DNA of 13,276 nt from Bacteroidales bacterium (GTDB lineage: Bacteria > Bacteroidota > Bacteroidia > Bacteroidales > UBA7960): the NCBI GenBank assembly GCA_003557965.1, contig PWND01000061.1, positions 1 through 13,276 on the forward strand, in the 5' to 3' direction. The notes beneath the pieces were generated by a model. The model saw only the letters and a list, made by a program, of their open reading frames with translations. It ran no database searches and had not been told where the DNA came from. Position numbers and translations under genes: made by a program. Below, piece after piece: positions 6,342 through 13,276 of this stretch (within the stretch, counting starts at the first letter, position 1; the number at the start of each line of letters is the position of its first letter).

Positions 6342-8639
6342 TTAACTTAAAATTTTAAGTTTGGCATACTTTAATAATAGTTGCTTTTTCCCAAAATTAT
6401 TGAATAACACATGCGCTTTTGCATTTTCTCCTTTACCTTCAAGAAGTTGAATTGTCCCAATTCCAAATCTTTGATGTTGAATAGTCATATCAACTTTTAA
6501 GCTGGACGGGCTTAACTTTCCAAACTCAGAATCATCATTATTGCCGGTGTTATTATCCTGCTTTTTTTTAATACTGTTTACCGATACAAAATTACTTCTG
6601 CTTTCAGCAAAGCTTTCGAAGTTAGCAGGTTTTTTATTAAAAGTGCTAAAAATACCTGCCATATCATCAATATGTTTTTGATCAATTTCATCAATAAACC
6701 TGCTATGTTCACAGAAATTTAATTCACCAAAACGATATCTCGTTTCAGCAAAAGACATAAATACTTTTTTCATGCCCCTGGTAATTGCGACATAAAACAA
6801 CCTTCTTTCTTCTTCAAGCTCAGCGCTTGATTCTAAAGACATTTGTGAAGGGAACAGGTTTTCCTCAAGCCCTGCAAGAAATACAACCGGAAACTCAAGG
6901 CCTTTAGCTGAGTGCATAGTCATAAGTGATACATAGCTTTTATTATCAGCATTCTGTTTGTTTTCTTCCATGTCCATATCCGTCATTAGTGCTGCTTCCT
7001 CAAGAAACAGCTCAATTGTTTTCAAAGAGTTTTCGCCTTCTACATCATCAGGATTTTCAGCAAATTCTTTAAGTGCATTTAATAATTCGTCAATATTTTC
7101 AAGCCTCATTTCAGATTCAGGAGTTTCCTGGTCTTTATAATGCTTAATAATTCCTGAGTTATTAACCGTCAATTTACCGATTTCATAAGCATTTTGCTTA
7201 TTTATTTGTGTTTTCAAACTTTTAATCATAAACACAAACTCACTTATTTTATTCTGAATGTTGCTACCAATGCTGACTTTATAATTAGCAGGATTTTCGG
7301 CAACATCCCAAACCGGAACGTTATTTTCATTAGCTGCAACTAAGATTTTATTCAAAGTGGTATCACCAATACCCCTGGCCGGGAAGTTAATAATGCGGAC
7401 AAAAGCCTGCTCATCATAATGGTTAACTATTAACCTAAAATACGCTAATAAGTCTTTTACTTCTTTTCTTTGGTAAAATGAAACGCCTCCAAAAACTTTG
7501 TATGGAATGCTAAGTTTTCTCAACGATTCTTCAAGAGTTCTCGATTGATAGTTTGTACGGTATAAGACAGCAATATTATCCGGAGTAAAATTTTCTTTTT
7601 TCATAAGTTCAAAAATTTTTGCTCCAATAACTGCGGCCTCCTCATTTTCGTTAGCTGCATTAAACAGGTGAATTCTTTCACCCTCTTCATTATTTGTCCA
7701 AACCGCTTTTTTTATTTGCTCTTTATTGTTTTCAATAACACTGTTGGCAGCATCAACAATATTCTTTGTTGATCGGTAGTTTTGTTCAAGTTTGAATAAG
7801 CTAAAGTCTTTGTAATCCTTTTTAAAATTGATAATATTTTGAATATTTGCACCTCTGAATGCATATATACTTTGTGCATCATCTCCTACTACACAAATGT
7901 TTTCATTATTAGCTGACAGTTTCTTAACGATAAGGTACTGTGCAAAATTAGTATCCTGGTACTCATCAACCAGAATGTATTTAAATTTATTCTGATATTT
8001 GTATAATGCTTCCGGGTGGTCTCTTAATAATACATTGGTATTAAAAAGCAGGTCATCAAAGTCCATTGCAGAGGCTTTTTTGAGCCTTTGCTGGTATAAT
8101 TTATAGATTAAGCCAATGTGTGGCCTTTTGCATTGGCTGTCGTAAGTTTGAATTTCAAAGTCGTTGTTATATTCTTCAACAGAAATAAGATTATTTTTTG
8201 CATTTGAAATCCTGTTTACTACTACTGCTGGTTTATATTCTTTTTCATCAAAGTTTTGTTCTTTGATAATATTTTTTAATAATCTTTTTGAGTCTTCGGT
8301 GTCATATATTGTAAAGTTAGATGGGAAACCAGTTCTTTCCGATTCGAACCTCAGGATTTTGGCAAAAACGGAGTGGAATGTTCCCATCCATAAACTTTTA
8401 GCTTTAGGCCTTCCAACTAATGAGGCAATTCTTTCCTTCATTTCGGAAGCTGCTTTATTGGTAAAGGTAAGAGCAAGTATGCTAAACGGGTCAATTCCTT
8501 TACTAAGCAGATATGCAATTCTATATGTGAGAACCCTGGTTTTACCTGAGCCGGCACCTGCAATTACTAAAACAGCTCCATCAGTTGCTTCAACGGCTTT
8601 TTTCTGAGCTTCATTCAAATCAGATAAAAAATCAGTCAT
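6342..8639 (-). CDS. ATP-dependent DNA helicase, UvrD/PcrA family
   Basis: This superfamily 1A 3'-5' helicase acts in nucleotide excision repair, mismatch repair and clearing of proteins or RecA from DNA. Counting from the ATG at 8639 it has 765 residues, normal for the family. Motifs: I AGAGSGKT (27-34), Ia TFTNKAASEM (58-67), II VDEYQDT (224-230), III GDDAQSIYAFRGA (252-264), IV QNYRST (286-291), V TMHSAKGLEFPVV and VI YVAITRG. The last 50 residues (716-765, VDMTIQHQRFGIGTI and following) look like the PcrA/UvrD C-terminal Tudor-like domain that contacts RNA polymerase in characterised homologues. An upstream ATG at 8669 would add 10 hydrophobic residues; 8639 (MTDFLSDLNEAQ) is preferred because family members begin close to the LN.AQ motif. 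It starts 96 bases after the phosphatase gene ends. pcrA versus uvrD cannot be decided, so no symbol is given. Confidence 0.96.
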   Translation of the reverse strand: MTDFLSDLNEAQKKAVEATDGAVLVIAGAGSGKTRVLTYRIAYLLSKGIDPFSILALTFTNKAASEMKERIASLVGRPKAKSLWMGTFHSVFAKILRFESERTGFPSNFTIYDTEDSKRLLKNIIKEQNFDEKEYKPAVVVNRISNAKNNLISVEEYNNDFEIQTYDSQCKRPHIGLIYKLYQQRLKKASAMDFDDLLFNTNVLLRDHPEALYKYQNKFKYILVDEYQDTNFAQYLIVKKLSANNENICVVGDDAQSIYAFRGANIQNIINFKKDYKDFSLFKLEQNYRSTKNIVDAANSVIENNKEQIKKAVWTNNEEGERIHLFNAANENEEAAVIGAKIFELMKKENFTPDNIAVLYRTNYQSRTLEESLRKLSIPYKVFGGVSFYQRKEVKDLLAYFRLIVNHYDEQAFVRIINFPARGIGDTTLNKILVAANENNVPVWDVAENPANYKVSIGSNIQNKISEFVFMIKSLKTQINKQNAYEIGKLTVNNSGIIKHYKDQETPESEMRLENIDELLNALKEFAENPDDVEGENSLKTIELFLEEAALMTDMDMEENKQNADNKSYVSLMTMHSAKGLEFPVVFLAGLEENLFPSQMSLESSAELEEERRLFYVAITRGMKKVFMSFAETRYRFGELNFCEHSRFIDEIDQKHIDDMAGIFSTFNKKPANFESFAESRSNFVSVNSIKKKQDNNTGNNDDSEFGKLSPSSLKVDMTIQHQRFGIGTIQLLEGKGENAKAHVLFNNFGKKQLLLKYAKLKILS

Positions 8640-8735
8640 AATAATAAAAAGGCTAACTATTAAATACAATATCCAGGCTTATCCCTGAATAAAAACAAAA
8701 AAAGTTTTCGGTTATACTAAAAAATGTGAAGTTAC

Positions 8736-11700
8736 TTAAGTAATTCTCACACCCATCACAATAATATCATCAATTCTTTCATGGCCTTCTGACCAGTCAA
8801 CAATAGTTTTTTCAAGAATATCTCTTTGTTCTTCCATCGGTTTCAGATGGATATCAAGTAGTAATTGCTTAAAGTTTTTGTTCATAAACTTTTTACCTTC
8901 AGGCCCACCGAATTGGTCTTTATATCCATCAGAGAACATATACAACATATCTCCCTTTTTTACTTCTATTCTGTGGTTTTCGAAGCTTCTGTCAGCTCTT
9001 CTGTGAATACCAATAGGCATTCTGTCGCCTGAAGTTTCATGCAGTTCATTATCTCTAAACAGAAACAGCGGGTTATTTGCACCGGCAAAGTCAATTGCAC
9101 TATTTTCTACATCATAAATAAACATTGCAATGTCCATTCCATCTCTTGATTCACTCGCTTCATCCTTTTGCCTAAGTGATTTCATCACCTGGTTTCTGAG
9201 TTGGTCGAGTACTTCTCCTGCATTAAGGTTGTTGCTTGAGCTAATAATCTGGTTCAGATAAGCTATTCCCAACATGCTCATAAATCCGCCTGGCACTCCA
9301 TGCCCTGTACAGTCAGCAGCAACAGCAACAATTCTATTCCCCATTCTTCCCAGCCAGTAAAAGTCGCCACTAACAATATCTCTTGGCATAAACAGAATAA
9401 ATCTTTCAGGTAAAAGCTTGTCTATGTATTCAGCCGGTGGTAAAGCAGCAGTTTGTATTCTTTTTGCATATTCAATACTATTAGTAATACTTTCATTCTG
9501 CTTAGCAATTTTATCTCTTTGTTGTTCAATTTCATCTTTTTGCTTAACAACCTCGGCAGTTCTTTCTCTTACAATACCTTCAAGAATTTCTTTTTCTCTT
9601 TTTAGTCGTCTTGTATTAAGAACAATTATGCCATATACCGCCAAAATAAGAAGTATCGCATAAGCTATATATGCCCATATTGTTCTGTACCATGGAGGCA
9701 GAATTACAATGTTAAATGTGGCAATTTCGCTTTCAACACCATAAACATTTCTTGCCTTCACCATAAAATCATAGGTTCCTACAGGGATATAGGAGTATAT
9801 TGCCTGATTTGAAGTACTCCATCTTGACCAGTCATCAAAGCCATCCAGCTTGTAGCTATATTCTATTTTCTCCTGGCTTTCAAAGAAAGGAGCTGAAAAA
9901 GTAAACTCCAGGTTATTCAGTTCATAATTGAGTACTGGTTTAAATTGTTCGGACTGCTCAGTATCCAGTATCCTTTGGCCTAAATCAGTAATTAAAAAGT
10001 TCGTACCACCAAACAATAGTGAATCAGTTAAAGTGCTAACATTTCTAATAAGAGCATTAAAAGGTTGCTCATAATCTTTTACTGTAGCGGTATTGAAGCT
10101 AAATAGCTGATTTGAAATTCCAAACCATGCAGTGTTATTTGAATCAACATACACAGCATCGCACCATAAAGAAGGTAAAGCTTTAAATGGCCTTGAAATT
10201 GTTTTGAAAGATTCGTCCTGTTGTTTTTCTAACATCTCAATCCAAACTTCCTGTTGATCAAAGTATCTTGACATCCAAAGATTTCCTTCTGAATCTTCAG
10301 CAATATCAAAATAGCCTGCTGTTTCCTTGTCAATATTGCCGGGAAATGCAGGGTCTCTAACAAATCTTTCATTTTCAGAATCAAAAATATAGATACCTTC
10401 AGAGGTAACAAATAAAATTCTATCATCAAATTCAAAAAGTTTGAGAAAGTTTAAATTATCAGGTAAGCCATGTTCAGTACTATATAGCTTAAAATCGTGT
10501 AAATCCGTTTTAACATAACCAATTAGTGGGGATGAGAGCCAAAGTTTATCTTTTGCAACTTCTATAATATCAATGTAGGTTTGACGATGCTCCTCTAATA
10601 GTTCATGAGAAACCCACAGGTTGTCATTTATATATTGTATGTACTCTAAGCCTGTGGACAAGCCCAGGTAGATTCTGTCAGGGTAGAATTTTGATACATG
10701 AACTTCAAATGTATTATGAGTTTTTGATTCTCTTATTAGGTCAGCTGTAATTGATCTTACATTAAAGCTTTCATCAATAATAAAAACCTCCCCTCTTCCA
10801 CCTGCAATTAGGTAATCTCTTTTATTATTAGGGTTTTTCCAAATATCGAAAGAATTAATTGCCACCCTGATATTTTCAAAATTAACAAATCTTGGAGGCG
10901 AGTCAGAAAAAGTGTTTAAATAATATGCTCCCGATGTTGTTGCCACTACAATGGTGTTATTAAACTCAATAATATCAACAATTAGCCCCCTGAAGCCCGA
11001 CACTTCACTAAACTGCATTATTGGGTTAAACACATTGGTGTATGATATTCCATTATTCAGTGCCATCCATACAGGGCTGTCTTTTATTGAAGAATTATGA
11101 TATATATAGTAAACAACATCATCCTGTAAGCCGGCACTTTCATTAACAATATATTCAATATTGCCTTTTTTATCAGTAATAACAACACCTCCACCTGTAG
11201 CAAACCCAAACCTGTTATCCGGCAATTTTATTGCATTAAACAAGTATAACTCCTTTAATATATTTTGTGTTGTTTCAGGGAAAAAATCATTATTTATTTC
11301 GTAAGTATTAGTATTATATAGGGATACGCCATTTTGGTCAGTGCAAACCATTAAGTTATTCTCATCATAAGGTATTATAGCAAATATATTTTTATTCTTA
11401 AAAAAGTTTCCATTTGGCACTACTTCAAAACTTCCATTTCTAAGTTTTGTTAAACCATCCATATAGGTTCCAAGATAAATCTCGCTATCAATCACAAAAT
11501 TAAAAAGCGGAAAATTGTTATTTCTAAATTCTGATGAATGTCTATAAACAGAAACCGTATCATTATTAATATCATAGGTAAAGAAGCCACATCTGGTTGA
11601 GAATAGCACATAGTTATCGTAAGCATATATTTTCCATACATCACTAAATTCGTGATACTTTTTGTCTATTTTGTCAAGCAAAGAAAAGTACTGCATAACA

Positions 11701-12023
11701 CCATTCATATCCGGTGTAATGTATCCAAACTCTCCAACAGCCCCAACATAAACCCTACCATTTTTATCAACCTCAAGCATTCTAACAACAGAGTTATTAT
11801 CAACCGGAATCATCCTCCAATCAACACCATCGTACTCAATCACACCAGCATGATTGCCAATATAAATAACCCCCCTGCTATCCTGTGTAATAGACCAGTT
11901 TTGTTCCATTCCCCTGTATGAAACCGGATCAAAATTCTTGATAAAAGGATTACCTAAGTGGTTAACCTGTGAATATCCTTTTAAAGAAAAAATAAGAAAA
12001 ACTATTAAAAATATATACTTCAT
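8736..12023 (-). CDS. Periplasmic propeller sensor (Reg_prop/Y_Y_Y) fused to a SpoIIE/RsbU-type PP2C phosphatase
   Basis: This 1095-residue single-span membrane signalling protein has a signal peptide at 1-19 (MKYIFLIVFLIFSLKGYSQ). Two-component-regulator propeller repeats follow (about 35-690). A Y_Y_Y domain is at about 700-775 (YSYKLDGFDDWSRW, PVGTYDFMVKARN). One membrane helix (about 781-803) leads to a long charged coiled coil (about 804-850) and a PP2C-like Ser/Thr phosphatase domain (about 860-1095). The phosphatase motifs look intact: SGDF (885-888, D887), ADCTGHG (903-909, D904), RDGMD (960-964), FSDGYKDQ (1030-1037, D1032) and RIDDI (1083-1087). A periplasmic ligand probably controls dephosphorylation of an anti-sigma-antagonist-like partner; neither ligand nor partner is visible. 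The start at 12023 is chosen over 12050 because it begins a clean signal peptide and fits the promoter candidate. There is no histidine kinase, receiver or HTH domain, unlike classical hybrid two-component systems. Confidence 0.93.
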   Translation of the reverse strand: MKYIFLIVFLIFSLKGYSQVNHLGNPFIKNFDPVSYRGMEQNWSITQDSRGVIYIGNHAGVIEYDGVDWRMIPVDNNSVVRMLEVDKNGRVYVGAVGEFGYITPDMNGVMQYFSLLDKIDKKYHEFSDVWKIYAYDNYVLFSTRCGFFTYDINNDTVSVYRHSSEFRNNNFPLFNFVIDSEIYLGTYMDGLTKLRNGSFEVVPNGNFFKNKNIFAIIPYDENNLMVCTDQNGVSLYNTNTYEINNDFFPETTQNILKELYLFNAIKLPDNRFGFATGGGVVITDKKGNIEYIVNESAGLQDDVVYYIYHNSSIKDSPVWMALNNGISYTNVFNPIMQFSEVSGFRGLIVDIIEFNNTIVVATTSGAYYLNTFSDSPPRFVNFENIRVAINSFDIWKNPNNKRDYLIAGGRGEVFIIDESFNVRSITADLIRESKTHNTFEVHVSKFYPDRIYLGLSTGLEYIQYINDNLWVSHELLEEHRQTYIDIIEVAKDKLWLSSPLIGYVKTDLHDFKLYSTEHGLPDNLNFLKLFEFDDRILFVTSEGIYIFDSENERFVRDPAFPGNIDKETAGYFDIAEDSEGNLWMSRYFDQQEVWIEMLEKQQDESFKTISRPFKALPSLWCDAVYVDSNNTAWFGISNQLFSFNTATVKDYEQPFNALIRNVSTLTDSLLFGGTNFLITDLGQRILDTEQSEQFKPVLNYELNNLEFTFSAPFFESQEKIEYSYKLDGFDDWSRWSTSNQAIYSYIPVGTYDFMVKARNVYGVESEIATFNIVILPPWYRTIWAYIAYAILLILAVYGIIVLNTRRLKREKEILEGIVRERTAEVVKQKDEIEQQRDKIAKQNESITNSIEYAKRIQTAALPPAEYIDKLLPERFILFMPRDIVSGDFYWLGRMGNRIVAVAADCTGHGVPGGFMSMLGIAYLNQIISSSNNLNAGEVLDQLRNQVMKSLRQKDEASESRDGMDIAMFIYDVENSAIDFAGANNPLFLFRDNELHETSGDRMPIGIHRRADRSFENHRIEVKKGDMLYMFSDGYKDQFGGPEGKKFMNKNFKQLLLDIHLKPMEEQRDILEKTIVDWSEGHERIDDIIVMGVRIT

Positions 12024-12047
12024 TTTGCCTATTATAAAAATAATTTT

Positions 12048-12079
12048 CAAAGGTCATAAAAGTATAAAAAAAATACAAA
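12048..12079 (-). promoter_or_regulatory. Candidate Bacteroidota promoter for the sensor phosphatase gene
   Basis: On the minus strand, TTTG (12079-12076) is followed after 20 bases by GACCTTTG (12055-12048). This is one mismatch from the -7 consensus TAnnTTTG at the preferred spacing. Transcription would start near 12041, inside the 12050 start option and about 18 bases before the ATG at 12023, which supports the shorter protein. No equally good promoter was found for the divergent epimerase gene in this 223-base gap. The gap otherwise holds only A/T-rich sequence and a 10-base palindrome at 12226-12235. Confidence 0.45.
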
Positions 12080-12246
12080 TGAATAATACATTTTTAAAAA
12101 AAAGTTGGTTAAGAAATTGCATATATTGTTGATTTTTAACTATTTATCAAGGACAAAAAGAAGTGTAATTATTTCATGAATATTTTTAACATCAAGCAAT
12201 AAACTAAATGTTTAATGTTTTGTTATATAGCTATAAAACTAAAAAA

Positions 12247-13158
12247 ATGAATATACTTATTGCCGGTGGGTCAGGTTTTATTGGGCACAACCTATCCAGG
12301 GAATTACAGTCTTCTGGACATAATATTATAGTTCTTACAAGAAATAAAGAAAAGGTTTCACAACAAGCGGAGAGTTATGGAATAATTGACTATGAAGACT
12401 TACTAAATGGCAACATTCCATGTGAAATTTCCGGGGTAATAAATTTATCGGGATCATCAATCGCTTCAGGGCGCTGGACAAAAGGCAAGAAAGAAGAAAT
12501 ATTGCAAAGCCGTATAGATAGTACTATGGCTGTTATTTCTGCAATTGAAAAATCAATAATTCGCCCAAAAGTATTTATTAACTCTTCTGCTGTGGGATAT
12601 TACGGAGATTGTGGAAACAAGATTTTGACAGAAAGTGACGGCTCCGGCAATGATTTTCTCTCAAAAGTTTGTGTTGAGTGGGAATCAGTTGCTTCTAAAG
12701 CCATATTATCAGGAGTGCGCACTGTTTATATGCGTACCGGTTTGGTATTAGGTAATGGCGGAGTATTAAACAAGCTAATTCTTCCATATAAGTTTTATAT
12801 GGGAGGGATACCGGGAAGTGGTAAGCAATGGGTTTCCTGGATACATATAAAAGATATTTCAGGAATCATTGAGTTCATCCTTAAAAAAGAAGAAATACAC
12901 GGCCCTGTAAACTTTACAGCACCGGAGCCGTTACAGATGAAAGACTTGCAAAAAGCTATAGGGAAAGTTTTACAAAGCCCTTCATGGTTAAAACTTCCTA
13001 CTCCTTTTTTAAAAGTGGCACTGGGCGAAATGTCAAGTATTATGCTAAATAGCCAAAGAGTACTTCCTGACACTTTAATACGCAATAATTACCAATTTAT
13101 TTATCCTTCAGTTGATGATGCTTTGCAGGATATTTTCAGCAAGAATAACCAAAGGTAA
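12247..13158 (+). CDS. TIGR01777 family NAD(P)-dependent epimerase (YfcH/SDR39U1-like)
   Basis: This is a 303-residue atypical extended short-chain dehydrogenase of unknown substrate, predicted cytosolic. The Rossmann nucleotide-binding motif GGSGFIG is at 7-13. Family-specific stretches follow: NLSGSSIASGRWTKGKK (66-82), SSAVGYYGD (113-121), RTGLVLGNGGVL (163-174), SGKQWVSWIHIKD (191-203) and PVNFTAPEP (220-228). The C-terminal DUF1731-like region (about 250-300) contains RVLPDTL. The canonical SDR YxxxK is absent (YYGDC here), as expected for this atypical group. The start at 12247 (MNILIAGG) is chosen over an in-frame ATG at 12208, which would put 13 non-family residues before the Rossmann strand; AAAAAA precedes the chosen ATG. 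It diverges from the phosphatase gene and converges on the partial gene at the right edge. The old label 'cell-division inhibitor-like' for this family is not supported by anything seen here. Confidence 0.93.
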   Translation: MNILIAGGSGFIGHNLSRELQSSGHNIIVLTRNKEKVSQQAESYGIIDYEDLLNGNIPCEISGVINLSGSSIASGRWTKGKKEEILQSRIDSTMAVISAIEKSIIRPKVFINSSAVGYYGDCGNKILTESDGSGNDFLSKVCVEWESVASKAILSGVRTVYMRTGLVLGNGGVLNKLILPYKFYMGGIPGSGKQWVSWIHIKDISGIIEFILKKEEIHGPVNFTAPEPLQMKDLQKAIGKVLQSPSWLKLPTPFLKVALGEMSSIMLNSQRVLPDTLIRNNYQFIYPSVDDALQDIFSKNNQR

Positions 13159-13191
13159 TAAATGCAATTATCACTTCGATTAATGTAATAA

Positions 13192-13228
13192 AATAGTATT
13201 TAAAAATGCTCAATTTTTATGTACTATT
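13192..13228. terminator. Convergent (bidirectional) hairpin terminator candidate
   Basis: AATAGTA (13192-13198) pairs with TACTATT (13222-13228), and TAAAAAT (13201-13207) with ATTTTTA (13213-13219). The stems are separated by a 2x2 internal mismatch and closed by the 5-base loop GCTCA. It lies 34 bases after the epimerase stop and contains the stop codon (13224-13226) of the opposing gene. The stem is A/T-rich and no strong U-run follows on the plus strand, so it is only a moderate terminator candidate. Confidence 0.5.
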
Positions 13229-13276
13229 CTTCTAATAGCAGTTTTTCTAATCTTTTAATTCTGTTTTCCAGTTCAT
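13224..13276 (-). CDS. C-terminal end of an unidentified coiled-coil protein (partial)
   Basis: From the right edge the minus strand reads in frame ELENRIKRLEKLLLEE and then stops at TAG (13226-13224). L2, I6, L9 and L13 are spaced 4-3-4, a textbook heptad, so this is very likely the coiled-coil tail of a longer protein. Sixteen residues are too few to name it; such tails end many Bacteroidota proteins, including chaperone-of-endosialidase-like surface proteins, but that is only a guess. The other two minus frames give nothing better. Confidence 0.5.
   Translation of the reverse strand, partial: ELENRIKRLEKLLLEE

Noticed and set aside
8164..8607. Plus-strand open frame of 147 codons
   Set aside because: Antisense to helicase motifs I and Ia; no start signal or family resemblance.
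8652..8735. Possible terminator or promoter between the phosphatase and helicase genes
   Set aside because: Only a 4-pair CAGG/CCTG and an AAAAC/GTTTT pairing around a T-run were found, and no -33/-7 pair with acceptable spacing.
12226..12235. Palindrome TATAGCTATA upstream of the epimerase gene
   Set aside because: Ten bases of mainly A/T are expected by chance, and it overlaps the alternative start region without any second copy.
1..13276. Defence system, CRISPR array, mobile element or biosynthetic cluster
   Set aside because: No spacer-repeat pattern, transposase, integrase, toxin-antitoxin pair or cluster of specialised enzymes; the genes are housekeeping or common signalling genes with uniform composition.

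Overview
The window reads as an ordinary chromosomal stretch of a low-GC member of the Bacteroidota (Bacteroidia-like). The evidence is a DUF4290 gene beside murA, a Reg_prop/Y_Y_Y sensor protein, A/T-rich translation starts without strong Shine-Dalgarno sites, and two promoter candidates of the Bacteroidota -33 TTTG / -7 TAnnTTTG type. The genus cannot be named from what is visible. No RNA genes, CRISPR arrays, insertion sequences or phage genes were seen, and no stretch longer than about 230 bases lacks a gene.

Layout. Everything from the left edge to about 12.02 kb lies on the minus strand, so transcription runs right to left: a signal-transduction PP2C-type phosphatase (8736-12023), a UvrD/PcrA helicase (6342-8639), a DUF4290 protein (5470-6114), MurA (3996-5312), GrpE (3260-3901), DnaJ (2096-3247), an ABC exporter ATPase (994-1941) and its membrane subunit, cut by the left edge (1-951). 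Divergent from the phosphatase gene, on the plus strand, is an NAD(P)-dependent epimerase of the TIGR01777 family (12247-13158). It converges on the 3' end of a coiled-coil protein gene cut by the right edge (13224-13276).

How the genes work together. GrpE and DnaJ, 12 bases apart, are the co-chaperones of DnaK, which is not in the window. The two ABC genes, 42 bases apart, form one exporter. MurA makes the first committed peptidoglycan precursor; its catalytic-loop Cys is replaced by Asp, which predicts intrinsic fosfomycin resistance. UvrD/PcrA serves DNA repair and replication. The phosphatase joins a periplasmic seven-bladed-propeller sensor to a cytoplasmic SpoIIE/RsbU-like output domain, but no anti-sigma or anti-anti-sigma partner is encoded nearby.

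I see no convincing undescribed multi-gene system. The points most worth checking are the MurA Cys-to-Asp change, a three-armed, mutually exclusive RNA fold between dnaJ and the ABC genes, a 14-bp-stem inverted repeat in the murA leader, an internal duplication in the DUF4290 protein, and a convergent hairpin that contains a stop codon.
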